A DNA stretch of 64,000 nt from Phyllobacterium endophyticum (GTDB taxonomy: Bacteria > Pseudomonadota > Alphaproteobacteria > Rhizobiales > Rhizobiaceae): the NCBI RefSeq assembly GCF_003010935.1, contig NZ_PGGN01000004.1:644843-708842 (forward strand). Reading direction: 5' to 3'. The position numbers and the translations under genes are program-made. Positions 1 to 8,515 of the stretch are shown here, piece after piece. Within the stretch, counting starts at the first letter, position 1, and each line of letters opens with the position of its first letter. Under the pieces are notes generated by a model, which was not told the DNA's origin, did no database searches, and worked only from the letters and a program-made list of their open reading frames with translations.

Positions 1-2372
1 GGGTGCGGGCCATGGCGGTGCGCTCAATTCCCGTTGACCGGCAAGCGGCGTTCGCACGGTTGAAAACGACATTGGCGAACGCTCCCCGCACAAGAATTGC
101 CTACCTGAACGATGGCGTTGATACGCCCCGGGCAGCCGACGCCATCAAGTCGCTCGAGAGTTTAAACGTCGGCTCCATGCTCTGGTACCAGCCTTCGATA
201 ACATCATTGGTCGCCCTGCGTCAGACCATCAACAATGCCAACGGGCTGACTGTCCGTGCGGTTCGCGCCAGCGATGACCGAGGTCAGAACGGCATCACGA
301 TCGGAGCCTTCGATGAAAAAGGCCGTAGGATCGCTGAAACGGGCCTTGTTTTCGCTGCGGGCGAGACAACAGCGGAAGCCGTTATCAATGCGCCCTATGA
401 ATTGCGCAACGACTTCCACACTTTGCGCGTCGACGGCACTGCGCAAGCAGGGGCGACTTATCTCATCGACGAGAACAACAAACGCAGGCGGGTTGCCTTG
501 CTTTCCGGATCAGAGGCGGATCTGTCGCAGCCCCTGCTCTCGCCTCTCTATTATATTTCAAGGGCTTTAGAGCCGTTTGCGGATCTTCTCCGGCCCAGAA
601 GTCCTGAGCTCGTACGCGCTGTGCCTGAACTTCTTGAACAAAAGCCATCTGTGGTCATTATGGCCGATATCGGCAAGCTTCCTCCAGAGGCAGAGAGAGC
701 CTTGGGCGACTGGGTCAACAAGGGCGGAACGCTGATCCGCTTCGCAGGTCCGCGCCTCGCCGGCAACAGCGACGAGGATCCGCTGCTGCCAGTCACGTTG
801 CGGAAGGGAGAGCGCTCATTGGGCGGCACTCTGTCATGGAAGGAATCGCAACCCGTTGCAGCTTTTCCAGAAAATGGGCCTTTCGCCGGACTTCCCACCC
901 CTCAGGACGTAACGGTAACGCGGCAGGTATTGGCGGAACCATCATCGGATCTTTACGACAAGAGCTGGGCCAATCTTGCCGACGGCACTCCCCTTGTGAC
1001 CGGAGAGACACGAGAACGCGGTCAGTTGGTTCTATTTCATGTTACGCCTCAGGCAACGTGGTCGAACCTTCCGATTAGCGGAAGCTTTGTCGACATGCTG
1101 CACCGCCTCGTTTCCTTGTCGAACGCAACTGGTCCCTTGGCGAATGACAATAGCGCTAGTGGCTCACGGGCTCTGCCGCCCTATCTTACATTGGCCGCGG
1201 ACGGCTCTTTGACGCCGCCAAAAGGCGACACCAAGCCGTTACTCCTCAAAAGTGGTGCAAGTCCTCAGGTTACTTTCGACAATCCTCCTGGTTTTTATGG
1301 TGTCGAGGACGCTATGACGGCATTGAATCTCTTCAAGCCAGACGGCGAAATAACGCCCTTGGTTCGGCCTGAATTGCAGTTTCCCGTGACGACCGCGCGA
1401 TACGCCGTGGATGAATCCTTGCCACTGCGCGGCCCGCTTCTCGCCCTGGCAGCGCTGTTGCTGGCGCTCGATGCGATCGCAATCCTTTGGTTGGGCGGTC
1501 ATTTGCGCCGCCGCTATCGCACCGCTGCAGCGGCCTCACTCGCAGTACTCCTTTTACCGGCCTTTCTTGTCTTTGGACCGTCTCCCGCTTTTGCCCAGCA
1601 CAATGATGAGAAACCCGGGGATCAATCTATTCTGGACGCGGTGAATGTAACCCACCTCGCCTACGTCATCACTGGGGATGGAGCGGTGGACGATGTCAGC
1701 AAGGCGGGCCTGCTTGGCCTTTCGAAGGCCCTTTCAGACAGTACGGCGCTTGAACCGGGTGAACCGATCGGAGTCAACCCGGCAACTGATGACCTCGCCT
1801 TCTACCCCTTGATCTACTGGCCCGTCGACCCTGCAGCCAGAATGCCCGCGCCGGAGGCGATTGCCAAAATTGATGCTTATATGCAGCAGGGCGGAACTGT
1901 TTTGTTCGATACGCGCGACCAGGATGCCGCAGCTGTCAGCTTCGACAATTCCACCACGCCAGCCAATCAAAGACTGCGCGACATCCTCTCCGGGCTCAAT
2001 ATACCACCGCTTGAGCCCGTTCCCAGCGACCACGTGCTGACCAAATCTTTTTACATCTTGCAAGATTTTCCAGGCCGCTATCGTGGCAGTCCCTTGTGGG
2101 TACAGGCATCGCAGCCCGCCGAACCCCGCGCCGACCGACCAGTACGTGCCGGCGATGGTGTCACGCCCATCATGATAACGGGAAATGATTTCGCTGGAGC
2201 ATGGGCTGCAAACGCCGAAGGCTCACCGCTTTATCCGACCATCCCCAATGACCCGATGCAACGTGTTTACGCATACCGGGCGGGCATCAATATCGTCATG
2301 TACATGCTTACGGGCAACTACAAATCTGACCAGGTACACGTTCCGGACCTCCTGCAACGGCTGGGAAACTAG
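1..2372 (+). CDS. DUF4159 domain-containing membrane protein (5' end cut by window)
   Basis: The open frame runs in from the left edge, so the true start is outside the window; the visible part is about 789 residues. Roughly residues 475-500 and 508-530 are two hydrophobic segments joined by a basic HLRRRYR loop, the second ending in an Ala-Phe-Ala-Gln site like a signal cleavage. The remaining ~240 residues match the DUF4159 pattern (VNVTHLAYVITGDG start, YWPVDP and LFDTRD blocks). The family normally has an N-terminal BatA-like membrane region, presumably the missing part. It sits 3 nt upstream of a second large membrane protein and is probably part of a MoxR/DUF58/BatA-type operon whose earlier genes lie outside. 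Function is unknown; the family call is from memory of motifs. Confidence 0.8.
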   Translation, partial: VRAMAVRSIPVDRQAAFARLKTTLANAPRTRIAYLNDGVDTPRAADAIKSLESLNVGSMLWYQPSITSLVALRQTINNANGLTVRAVRASDDRGQNGITIGAFDEKGRRIAETGLVFAAGETTAEAVINAPYELRNDFHTLRVDGTAQAGATYLIDENNKRRRVALLSGSEADLSQPLLSPLYYISRALEPFADLLRPRSPELVRAVPELLEQKPSVVIMADIGKLPPEAERALGDWVNKGGTLIRFAGPRLAGNSDEDPLLPVTLRKGERSLGGTLSWKESQPVAAFPENGPFAGLPTPQDVTVTRQVLAEPSSDLYDKSWANLADGTPLVTGETRERGQLVLFHVTPQATWSNLPISGSFVDMLHRLVSLSNATGPLANDNSASGSRALPPYLTLAADGSLTPPKGDTKPLLLKSGASPQVTFDNPPGFYGVEDAMTALNLFKPDGEITPLVRPELQFPVTTARYAVDESLPLRGPLLALAALLLALDAIAILWLGGHLRRRYRTAAAASLAVLLLPAFLVFGPSPAFAQHNDEKPGDQSILDAVNVTHLAYVITGDGAVDDVSKAGLLGLSKALSDSTALEPGEPIGVNPATDDLAFYPLIYWPVDPAARMPAPEAIAKIDAYMQQGGTVLFDTRDQDAAAVSFDNSTTPANQRLRDILSGLNIPPLEPVPSDHVLTKSFYILQDFPGRYRGSPLWVQASQPAEPRADRPVRAGDGVTPIMITGNDFAGAWAANAEGSPLYPTIPNDPMQRVYAYRAGINIVMYMLTGNYKSDQVHVPDLLQRLGN

Positions 2373-2375
2373 AAC

Positions 2376-4457
2376 ATGTACCTTTCTCTTGATTTCCAGC
2401 CTCTCGTTTCAGATACCCTCCTGGTACTTTTGCTGGTGCCGCTCATTGCGTTGACCTTGGCCGGGATCTATTTCCGCCAGCGCGGCAGCCTGGTCCGACT
2501 GTTGGCCGTGGTCGCACTTGGTATGGCACTGTTCAATCCGATTGTCGTGAATGAAGAACGCGAACCGGTGAAGAGCGTTGTTGCGGTAATAGCTGATCGG
2601 AGCCAGAGCCAGGCTATCGGCGATCGCACGGCAGATACTGATGCAGCCCTGAAGGAGGTTCAATCCGAGCTCGGACGCCTGCCGCAGTTCGAAGTTCGAA
2701 CAGTTGAAACTGGACGCCCAACGGAGAACGATGACGCAACCTCGACGCGCCTGTTCCAGGCGTTGAACGGCGCATTGCGCGATGTACCACCCACGCGCAT
2801 CGGCGGCGCCATAATGATAACCGACGGTCAGGTTCACGACATCCCGGCCAATATAGGCGGCCTCGGGTTCAACGCTCCGGTGCATGGATTGATTACCGGA
2901 ACTCCAAGTGAGATCGACCGGCGTATTCAGTTTGTTCGCGCCCCACGTTTCGGATTGACGGGTAAACCGCAGCAGATGACATACAAGGTCACCGCAGCAG
3001 GCGAGGCCGACGGAGCCCGGGCGCGCGTCGAGGTTCGTGTGAACGGCAATGAGGTAAGCAGCCAGGACGCCATTATAGGGCAAGAGATGCCGCTTGAGGT
3101 CACACTGCCGCGCGCCGGGATCAACATTGTCGAGATCGTCGTGGACGCGGTGCCCGATGAACTGACGCTAGTGAACAACCGCGCCGTCGCCATGGTCGAT
3201 GGTATTCGTGAAAATCTCCGCGTTCTTCTTGTCTCAGGCGAGCCGCACAATGGCGAGCGCACATGGCGCAACCTCCTGAAGTCTGACGCGTCCGTTGACC
3301 TCGTACACTTCACGATTTTGCGCCCTCCCGAGAAGCAGGATTCGACCCCGATCAACGAACTTTCGTTGATCGCGTTCCCGACACGGGAGCTGTTCGTCGA
3401 TAAAATAGAACAATTTGATCTCATCATTTTCGATCGCTACCAGCACCGGGACGTGCTGCCGCTGCTCTATTATGATTATATCAACGACTACGTTCAAAAA
3501 GGCGGAGCACTGCTTATCGCCGCGGGTCCCGAATATGCCGGTAACATGTCTATCGCGAATACGCCCCTTTTGTCCGTACTGCCCGCTACCCCTACCGGCA
3601 ACATCGAAGATAAAGCTTTTTATCCACGCCTGAGCGAATTGGGTAAGCGTCACCCCGTGACGCGCGGCCTCGAAGGCAGCACGCAAGAGCCGCCCCGCTG
3701 GAGCCGCTGGTTCCGAGTCATCGATGTCAATCAGCCTGAAGGCACCACGGTCATGGACGCCGGCGACAAACCGTTGCTGGTGCTTAATCACGTTGGCGAA
3801 GGCCGCGTCGGGATGTTCCTTTCCGATCAGGGCTGGCTATGGGCGCGAGGCTTCGAGGGCGGCGGCCCGCATGCTGCGCTTTACCGGCGCATCGCGCACT
3901 GGCTCATGAAAGAGCCGGAATTGGAAGAAGAGGCGCTGACAGCAAACGGCAGCGGCCGAAATCTCGAAATTCGGCGGCAGACCATGCAGAAGACCGCCAA
4001 TCCTGCCAGTATAATCACGCCATCCGGCAAGACGCGATCCATTCCGCTTACCGAGACAGAGCCGGGAGTCTTTACAGCTTCCGTAACGACTGATGAAATC
4101 GGTCTTTACCAGGTTGCCAATGGCGAATTGACAACGCTCGCCCATGTCGGTCCGGTCGATGCACCGGAATTCAGCGACAATGTTTCGACGACCACCAAAC
4201 TTGATCCGCTCGCACGTGAGACAGGGGGCGGTACGCGCCGGCTGCGCGTAACGGCAGATCAGAGCGGGATCGAGGTCCCGAACATCGTTGCCTCACGCGG
4301 TATGGCCAGCGCAAGTGGCGACAACTGGATCGGCCTCCGCCCAACGAATGAAACCGTTCTAAAAAGCGTCGACCGGTTGCCGTTATTTTCGGGTTTTCTT
4401 GGTCTGGCTGCAATGATTCTGGTACTCGGCGGTATGTGGTACCGCGAAGGCAAATAA
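2376..4457 (+). CDS. Large membrane protein, glutamine-amidotransferase-like fold, BatA/DUF4159 operon partner
   Basis: A 693-residue protein starting 3 nt after the DUF4159 gene stop, so translationally linked. Two hydrophobic helices lie at about residues 13-31 and 41-56, followed by a VWA-like start (SVVAVIADRSQSQ) that keeps the Asp-x-Ser-x-Ser order of a MIDAS site. The middle (about 280-510) has repeated Rossmann-type strands such as LRVLLVSGEPH and GGALLIAAGPEY, typical of the amidotransferase-like domain found in these operons; I see no catalytic Cys triad. A single C-terminal helix (LFSGFLGLAAMILVLGG) ends in a short basic tail. In related genomes such proteins accompany MoxR ATPases and DUF58 proteins; the role is unproven. 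Confidence 0.75.
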   Translation: MYLSLDFQPLVSDTLLVLLLVPLIALTLAGIYFRQRGSLVRLLAVVALGMALFNPIVVNEEREPVKSVVAVIADRSQSQAIGDRTADTDAALKEVQSELGRLPQFEVRTVETGRPTENDDATSTRLFQALNGALRDVPPTRIGGAIMITDGQVHDIPANIGGLGFNAPVHGLITGTPSEIDRRIQFVRAPRFGLTGKPQQMTYKVTAAGEADGARARVEVRVNGNEVSSQDAIIGQEMPLEVTLPRAGINIVEIVVDAVPDELTLVNNRAVAMVDGIRENLRVLLVSGEPHNGERTWRNLLKSDASVDLVHFTILRPPEKQDSTPINELSLIAFPTRELFVDKIEQFDLIIFDRYQHRDVLPLLYYDYINDYVQKGGALLIAAGPEYAGNMSIANTPLLSVLPATPTGNIEDKAFYPRLSELGKRHPVTRGLEGSTQEPPRWSRWFRVIDVNQPEGTTVMDAGDKPLLVLNHVGEGRVGMFLSDQGWLWARGFEGGGPHAALYRRIAHWLMKEPELEEEALTANGSGRNLEIRRQTMQKTANPASIITPSGKTRSIPLTETEPGVFTASVTTDEIGLYQVANGELTTLAHVGPVDAPEFSDNVSTTTKLDPLARETGGGTRRLRVTADQSGIEVPNIVASRGMASASGDNWIGLRPTNETVLKSVDRLPLFSGFLGLAAMILVLGGMWYREGK

Positions 4458-4460
4458 CGT

Positions 4461-4973
4461 TCAGCCTTCGCTCATTGCTGCATGACGCACGCGTCCGTGG
4501 ACATTCTCCAGTGCGCGCGGTGTGAACTCACAAGCGAGAAATCGTGCAGGATCGACCGGCGCCGGCATCTCGATCTGGTGACCCGAGATCGCACGAAAGC
4601 CGAAAGGAGCATAATAGGGTTCGTCGCCAACGAGAATGACGAGACGGTGGCCTGCCAAGCGAGTCGCATCCATGCTGGTGCGCATCAGTGCTGCGCCGAT
4701 ACCCTGTTTTTTCCACGCAGGACGGACTGCCAGCGGCCCAAGCAGCATCGCCGCAGCAACTCCAATGGTTATCGGAGTAAGCCGCACCGATCCGACCACA
4801 TGCTCGCCAATGAGCGCCACGAAAGACAGGCTACGGTCATGCGGGCCGCCTTCTCGGATCCGGTAAGCAGCCCGGGCAAAGCGGCCTGGCCCGAAAGCTT
4901 CCTTGTTGATGTCTTCTATGGCAGCGTCATGGACTGCTTCTTCGGGTGCGTAGGTCACGACATGGGTAAGCAT
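4461..4973 (-). CDS. GNAT family N-acetyltransferase
   Basis: The protein of about 170 residues carries the GNAT core: VVGSVRLTPI strand, LGPLAVRPAWKKQGIGAALM as the acetyl-CoA pyrophosphate loop (Q-x-x-G-x-A type), and a YYAPFGFRAI motif near the end, as in the YhbS-like group. The reading frame is open further upstream to 5036, but that extension (WPRPTWSSLL) looks non-coding and the Met at 4973 begins a normal domain start (MLTHVV). It converges on the preceding membrane-protein gene with a 3-nt gap. The acyl acceptor cannot be told from sequence. Confidence 0.8.
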   Translation of the reverse strand: MLTHVVTYAPEEAVHDAAIEDINKEAFGPGRFARAAYRIREGGPHDRSLSFVALIGEHVVGSVRLTPITIGVAAAMLLGPLAVRPAWKKQGIGAALMRTSMDATRLAGHRLVILVGDEPYYAPFGFRAISGHQIEMPAPVDPARFLACEFTPRALENVHGRVRHAAMSEG

Positions 4974-5285
4974 GCTGGGGTCTTTTTTCAAAGGAGTAGA
5001 CAATAGGCTGGACCAGGTTGGTCTTGGCCAATACAAGGAATGCCGCCGCTTGTTCCAAGCGCCGGTCCGGTTTCATCGTCGGATGAACAAGATTCCTGTC
5101 ACAAAATTCTCCCTTTCAATCCGCGTAACATCAAACGAAAGCGTCGTAAACCGAAAATCCTTTCTGCCAATCAAAACATGACACTCTGTTCACCCCGCGG
5201 TCATGGATCTGAGAAAAATTGCGCATAAGTATACTAACGAAGAGGCACGCGCGCCGCAGCTGGTGCGTGATTCAGGAGCAGCATC
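4974..5285. other. Intergenic region between divergent GNAT and GST genes
   Basis: This 312-bp gap must hold promoters for both divergent genes. A TATACT hexamer near 5227-5232 could be the -10 of the GST gene, but I find no convincing matching -35. Short open frames here have no recognisable features. I see no repeat, tRNA or terminator. Confidence 0.5.
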
Positions 5286-6263
5286 ATGGGACTATTGATT
5301 GACGGCATTTGGCACAACCAGTGGTATGATACAAAGGACAGCAATGGTCGTTTTATCCGCGCTGAGTCGCAGTTCCGCAATTGGGTGACCATCGACGGTG
5401 CTGCCGGGCCCACCGGCAGCGCGGGGTTCAAAGCAGAGCCCGGGCGCTACCACCTATACGTTTCCTATGCTTGTCCTTGGGCACATCGCACACTGATTTT
5501 CCGGGCACTGAAGCAATTGCAGGATGTTATCTCGGTATCGGTCGTGGACCACTACATGGGAGGAGAAGGCTGGACATTCTACGAGAGGGACGGAGCGACT
5601 GCGGATCATCTTTTTGGTTACAAACGCTTACATGATGTCTATACGCGTGCCGATCCCGGATATTCAGGCCGAGTCACAGTACCGGTGCTTTGGGACAAAC
5701 AAAAAAACACCATAGTATCGAATGAATCTGCAGAAATTATCCGCATGCTCAATTCGGCGTTCGATGACTATGGCGATGCTTCCCTCGATTTCTATCCGGA
5801 AGCACTCCGAGAGGAGATCGACGAGATCAACGCATTGGTCTACCCAAACATCAACAATGGCGTCTACCGGGCGGGCTTCGCCACGACGCAGGAGGCTTAC
5901 GAAGAAGCGTTTACCCAACTCTTCACTACGCTTGACCAGATCGAGCAACGACTATCCCGGCAACGCTACCTCGTCGGCAATCGGATCACGGAGGCTGATT
6001 GGCGCCTGTTCACCACTCTGTTGCGCTTCGATCCTGTCTATGTCGGCCACTTCAAGTGCAATCGTCAGCGCATCAGCGACTATCCAAACCTGTCGAATTA
6101 CACACGCGAACTTTATCAGGTCCAAGGGGTCGCAGCTACGGTGAACCTGACGCATATCAAGGCTCACTACTACGGCAGCCACAAGAACATCAATCCGACC
6201 GGGATAATTCCGGTAGGGCCGGACCTCGACTACTCGGCCCCGCACGATCGCGACCGCTTCTGA
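5286..6263 (+). CDS. Glutathione S-transferase family, glutathionyl-hydroquinone reductase type
   Basis: A 325-residue soluble enzyme. The motif SYACPWAHRTLIFRAL places Cys63 in a C-P-W-A active site, the signature of Xi-class GSTs (YqjG/ECM4/PcpF), which use glutathione to reduce glutathionyl-hydroquinones. The WDKQKNTIVSNESAEIIRML block supplies the SNES-type glutathione-binding segment, and the C-terminal half is the all-helical GST domain ending in the family-typical HYYGSHKNINPTGIIPVGP. Length fits the family (about 320-330). A purine-rich AGGAGC lies just upstream of the ATG. It converges on the Nudix gene with 3 nt between stops. Confidence 0.92.
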   Translation: MGLLIDGIWHNQWYDTKDSNGRFIRAESQFRNWVTIDGAAGPTGSAGFKAEPGRYHLYVSYACPWAHRTLIFRALKQLQDVISVSVVDHYMGGEGWTFYERDGATADHLFGYKRLHDVYTRADPGYSGRVTVPVLWDKQKNTIVSNESAEIIRMLNSAFDDYGDASLDFYPEALREEIDEINALVYPNINNGVYRAGFATTQEAYEEAFTQLFTTLDQIEQRLSRQRYLVGNRITEADWRLFTTLLRFDPVYVGHFKCNRQRISDYPNLSNYTRELYQVQGVAATVNLTHIKAHYYGSHKNINPTGIIPVGPDLDYSAPHDRDRF

Positions 6264-6266
6264 CTG

Positions 6267-6737
6267 CTACCAGTCGAGTGGAACCTCCGCACCATCCAAG
6301 ATTTCCGCGAGCCTTTTCCGCGTCGATGGTGTCGTACCCTCGGGAAGAGCGTCGAGTTTGAAGAAAGCAGCGTCGGCAATTTCCCTGGTCGCGATGAAAG
6401 GGCTCGTCTGGCGGAAAGAACGGCAGACGTAAAGCGCGACATGGTCGCGGCGCGAAGCGTGGGCGTTGTGATAGATGGCAAAGAGCTCAGGCCTTCCTGT
6501 CAGCTCGATATTGCCTTCCTCCATCAGCTCCTTTTCAAGCGTCTGCTCGATCGTGTGGCCTGTTTCGACGCCGCCGCCGGGAAACTGCCAGCCCGGAACA
6601 TAGGTATGACGAATGAGGAAAACCGACTGTTCCTTCTCATCGATCACCACGCCCCGCGCTCCTAGCGTCATCGGTCGGCGGAGCAGAAAATATGTATGAA
6701 ACAGACGATGACGCCATTTCGAAGGTTTTTCAGCCAT
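6267..6737 (-). CDS. Nudix hydrolase
   Basis: The Nudix box is visible as GGGVETGHTIEQTLEKELME followed by EGNI, giving G-x5-E-x7-x-E-x2-E-E-x-G; the usual Arg of the REUXEE core is replaced by Lys. About 156 residues, one domain, cytosolic. I chose the Met at 6737 (MAEKPSKWRHR) because an AAGG precedes it at good distance and the longer frame up to 6770 adds an unlikely leader. The substrate, some nucleoside diphosphate derivative, cannot be assigned. It sits divergently from a metallophosphoesterase. Confidence 0.85.
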   Translation of the reverse strand: MAEKPSKWRHRLFHTYFLLRRPMTLGARGVVIDEKEQSVFLIRHTYVPGWQFPGGGVETGHTIEQTLEKELMEEGNIELTGRPELFAIYHNAHASRRDHVALYVCRSFRQTSPFIATREIADAAFFKLDALPEGTTPSTRKRLAEILDGAEVPLDW

Positions 6738-6822
6738 TCTGCATGACCTTGGCCAGAACTGTTCCGGCATGCGACTGTTCTAGCACTGGATTCCGCGCCG
6801 ATTGTCTCATAAAACCGGGTTG

Positions 6823-7755
6823 ATGTTCCGTCTCGCTCATATCTCCGACATACACCTGTCGCCTTTGCCCGCGCTGACTTTGCGCGAATTGATCTCCAAA
6901 CGCATTACTGGCTATATCAACTGGCGATCTAACCGCAAGGGCTCCATGACCGGCGGTACACTGGATGTTCTTGTGGACGATATGAAGGCACAGTCTCCCG
7001 ATCATATTGCTGTCACCGGCGATCTCGTCAATCTCGCCCTGGACGAGGAATTGGAGACAGCACAGCGCTGGCTCAAGACGCTTGGGGACCCCGCTAACGT
7101 TTCTGTTGTTCCAGGCAATCATGATGCTTATGTCCCCGGTGCGCTCAAAAAAACCCGCCGTTACTGGCAGCCCTGGATGCTCGGCGACGCGCAGGCAAGT
7201 GCAAACAACCCAGTAGAATTCCCGTATCTTCGTGTCCGCGGCGACGTAGCTCTTATCGGGGTTTCCTCGGCGCGAGCTACGGCCCCTTTCATGGCGACCG
7301 GTGACATACGCGAGCGGCAGGCCCGCAAGCTGGGTGAAATCCTCGACGAGACCGGAAGAAGTGGCCTGTTTCGCGTAATAATGATTCACCATCCTCCAGT
7401 GCGGGGTGCTGCGCCTTCGCACAAGCGCCTTCTCGGAATCGGCCTTTTTCAAAGGACGGTGCGCCAGCATGGAGGAGAGTTGGTTCTCCATGGTCATACC
7501 CACCTTGCAACCCGTTACGAAATTGACGGTCCGGGCTGGAAAATACCAGTGATCTGCGTTCCTTCAGCAAGCCAGAGCTTCGGGGGAAATCACAAGCCGC
7601 CGGCGGCGTTCAACCTGTTTTCTATCGAGAAAACCAATATCGGCTGGTCGTGCCACATGCTGGAGCGGGGGGTGGTCGATGATCAGATGACTATCCGGAC
7701 AATTCGCGAACAGGAGCTCGCGGTCGGGGCAATCATGGCTCCGGTCGAAAACTAA
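6823..7755 (+). CDS. Calcineurin-like metallophosphoesterase
   Basis: All dinuclear-metal motifs of the family are present in order: ISDIHLS (D-x-H), TGDLVN (G-D), VPGNHDAY (G-N-H-D), MIHHPP and LHGHTH (G-H-x-H). About 310 residues with no signal peptide or membrane segment, so likely a cytosolic phosphodiesterase or phosphatase, 3',5'-cyclic phosphodiesterase CpdA-like in layout. The ATG at 6823 begins MFRLAHISD, the normal start of the domain; an in-frame TTG at 6802 would add seven residues. Its 3' end overlaps the convergent gene by 4 nt. Confidence 0.88.
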   Translation: MFRLAHISDIHLSPLPALTLRELISKRITGYINWRSNRKGSMTGGTLDVLVDDMKAQSPDHIAVTGDLVNLALDEELETAQRWLKTLGDPANVSVVPGNHDAYVPGALKKTRRYWQPWMLGDAQASANNPVEFPYLRVRGDVALIGVSSARATAPFMATGDIRERQARKLGEILDETGRSGLFRVIMIHHPPVRGAAPSHKRLLGIGLFQRTVRQHGGELVLHGHTHLATRYEIDGPGWKIPVICVPSASQSFGGNHKPPAAFNLFSIEKTNIGWSCHMLERGVVDDQMTIRTIREQELAVGAIMAPVEN

Positions 7756-8384
7756 AAGTACGGTGATAACCGATCCCAAAACAAAGCCAGCAGCACGCCT
7801 GCACCGGTCAGCGCCCCGATGGCGAACCAGGTAAAAACAGTGATGATTTCGCTGACGATGGATCGAGGTGCAGACGCGATAATCGATCCTCGAGATGACG
7901 AACGCCCAACCGCAGGATGTTCGCTTGCGGATCGAACGACGGTGTCAGACCGAAGGCTGATTCTCTCACCGTCCATCAATCGCTGCCGTTCGACGATGCG
8001 TTCAGCGATATAATTGGTCACAGCGTCCGATATCGGACGGACGTCAGTTGATTCCTCCACCACGATGCGCCCCAACCTTGTATCACGGACGAAACGATAT
8101 GTTCGCCGGTCGCGGCCCATCATGACGTGCGAGGTAGAGTCGATCCACAATCTGGGCTGCTGCCCCTTCGAGATCGCAAAATCCCATTGTAGATCATCCG
8201 CAGGCACTTCGTCGAAAACAGGTTTCAAATCCTGAGCAAGCATTTCAATCCGCGCCAGATCCGCCTCTTTCATGTCAACCACGACATCGCCTCGATCAGC
8301 TGCGGCAATCTGAGCGCCCCTTACCGCATCAGCAAGTTTGGGCCGGCCATCTTTCGGGGTGATCTTTTCTCGCAACTCACTCAT
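7752..8384 (-). CDS. Conserved hypothetical protein with C-terminal membrane anchor
   Basis: About 210 residues from the Met at 8384 (MSELREKITP); the longer frame upstream runs back into the leuA terminator and is unlikely. The N-terminal ~150 residues are charged and soluble, with a conserved-looking core (DLQWDFAISKGQQPRLWID and RRTYRFVRDTRLGRIVVEES). A Ser/Arg-rich linker leads to one hydrophobic helix near the end (ITVFTWFAIGALTGAGVLLAL), so it is probably tail-anchored in the inner membrane facing the cytosol. I do not recognise the family by name. Its 3' end overlaps the metallophosphoesterase stop. Confidence 0.72.
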   Translation of the reverse strand: MSELREKITPKDGRPKLADAVRGAQIAAADRGDVVVDMKEADLARIEMLAQDLKPVFDEVPADDLQWDFAISKGQQPRLWIDSTSHVMMGRDRRTYRFVRDTRLGRIVVEESTDVRPISDAVTNYIAERIVERQRLMDGERISLRSDTVVRSASEHPAVGRSSSRGSIIASAPRSIVSEIITVFTWFAIGALTGAGVLLALFWDRLSPYF

Positions 8385-8492
8385 TGGCCATTCCAGCAAA
8401 GCTGTCGTCAGGATAAGTATCATTAACCATATTGGACAGACCGTTTCATCAGAAAACTTCGGCGCAGCGAATTTCGTTCCCGAATGGCTGAA

Positions 8493-8510
8493 GGGCCCCA
8501 AAAGGGGCCC
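8493..8510 (-). terminator. Palindromic hairpin after leuA
   Basis: A perfect stem GGGCCCC-AAAA-GGGGCCC lies 5 nt past the leuA stop codon. There is no clear U-run on the leftward transcript, so it may act as a terminator or an RNA 3'-end stabiliser. Confidence 0.6.
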
Positions 8511-8515
8511 CTGCA

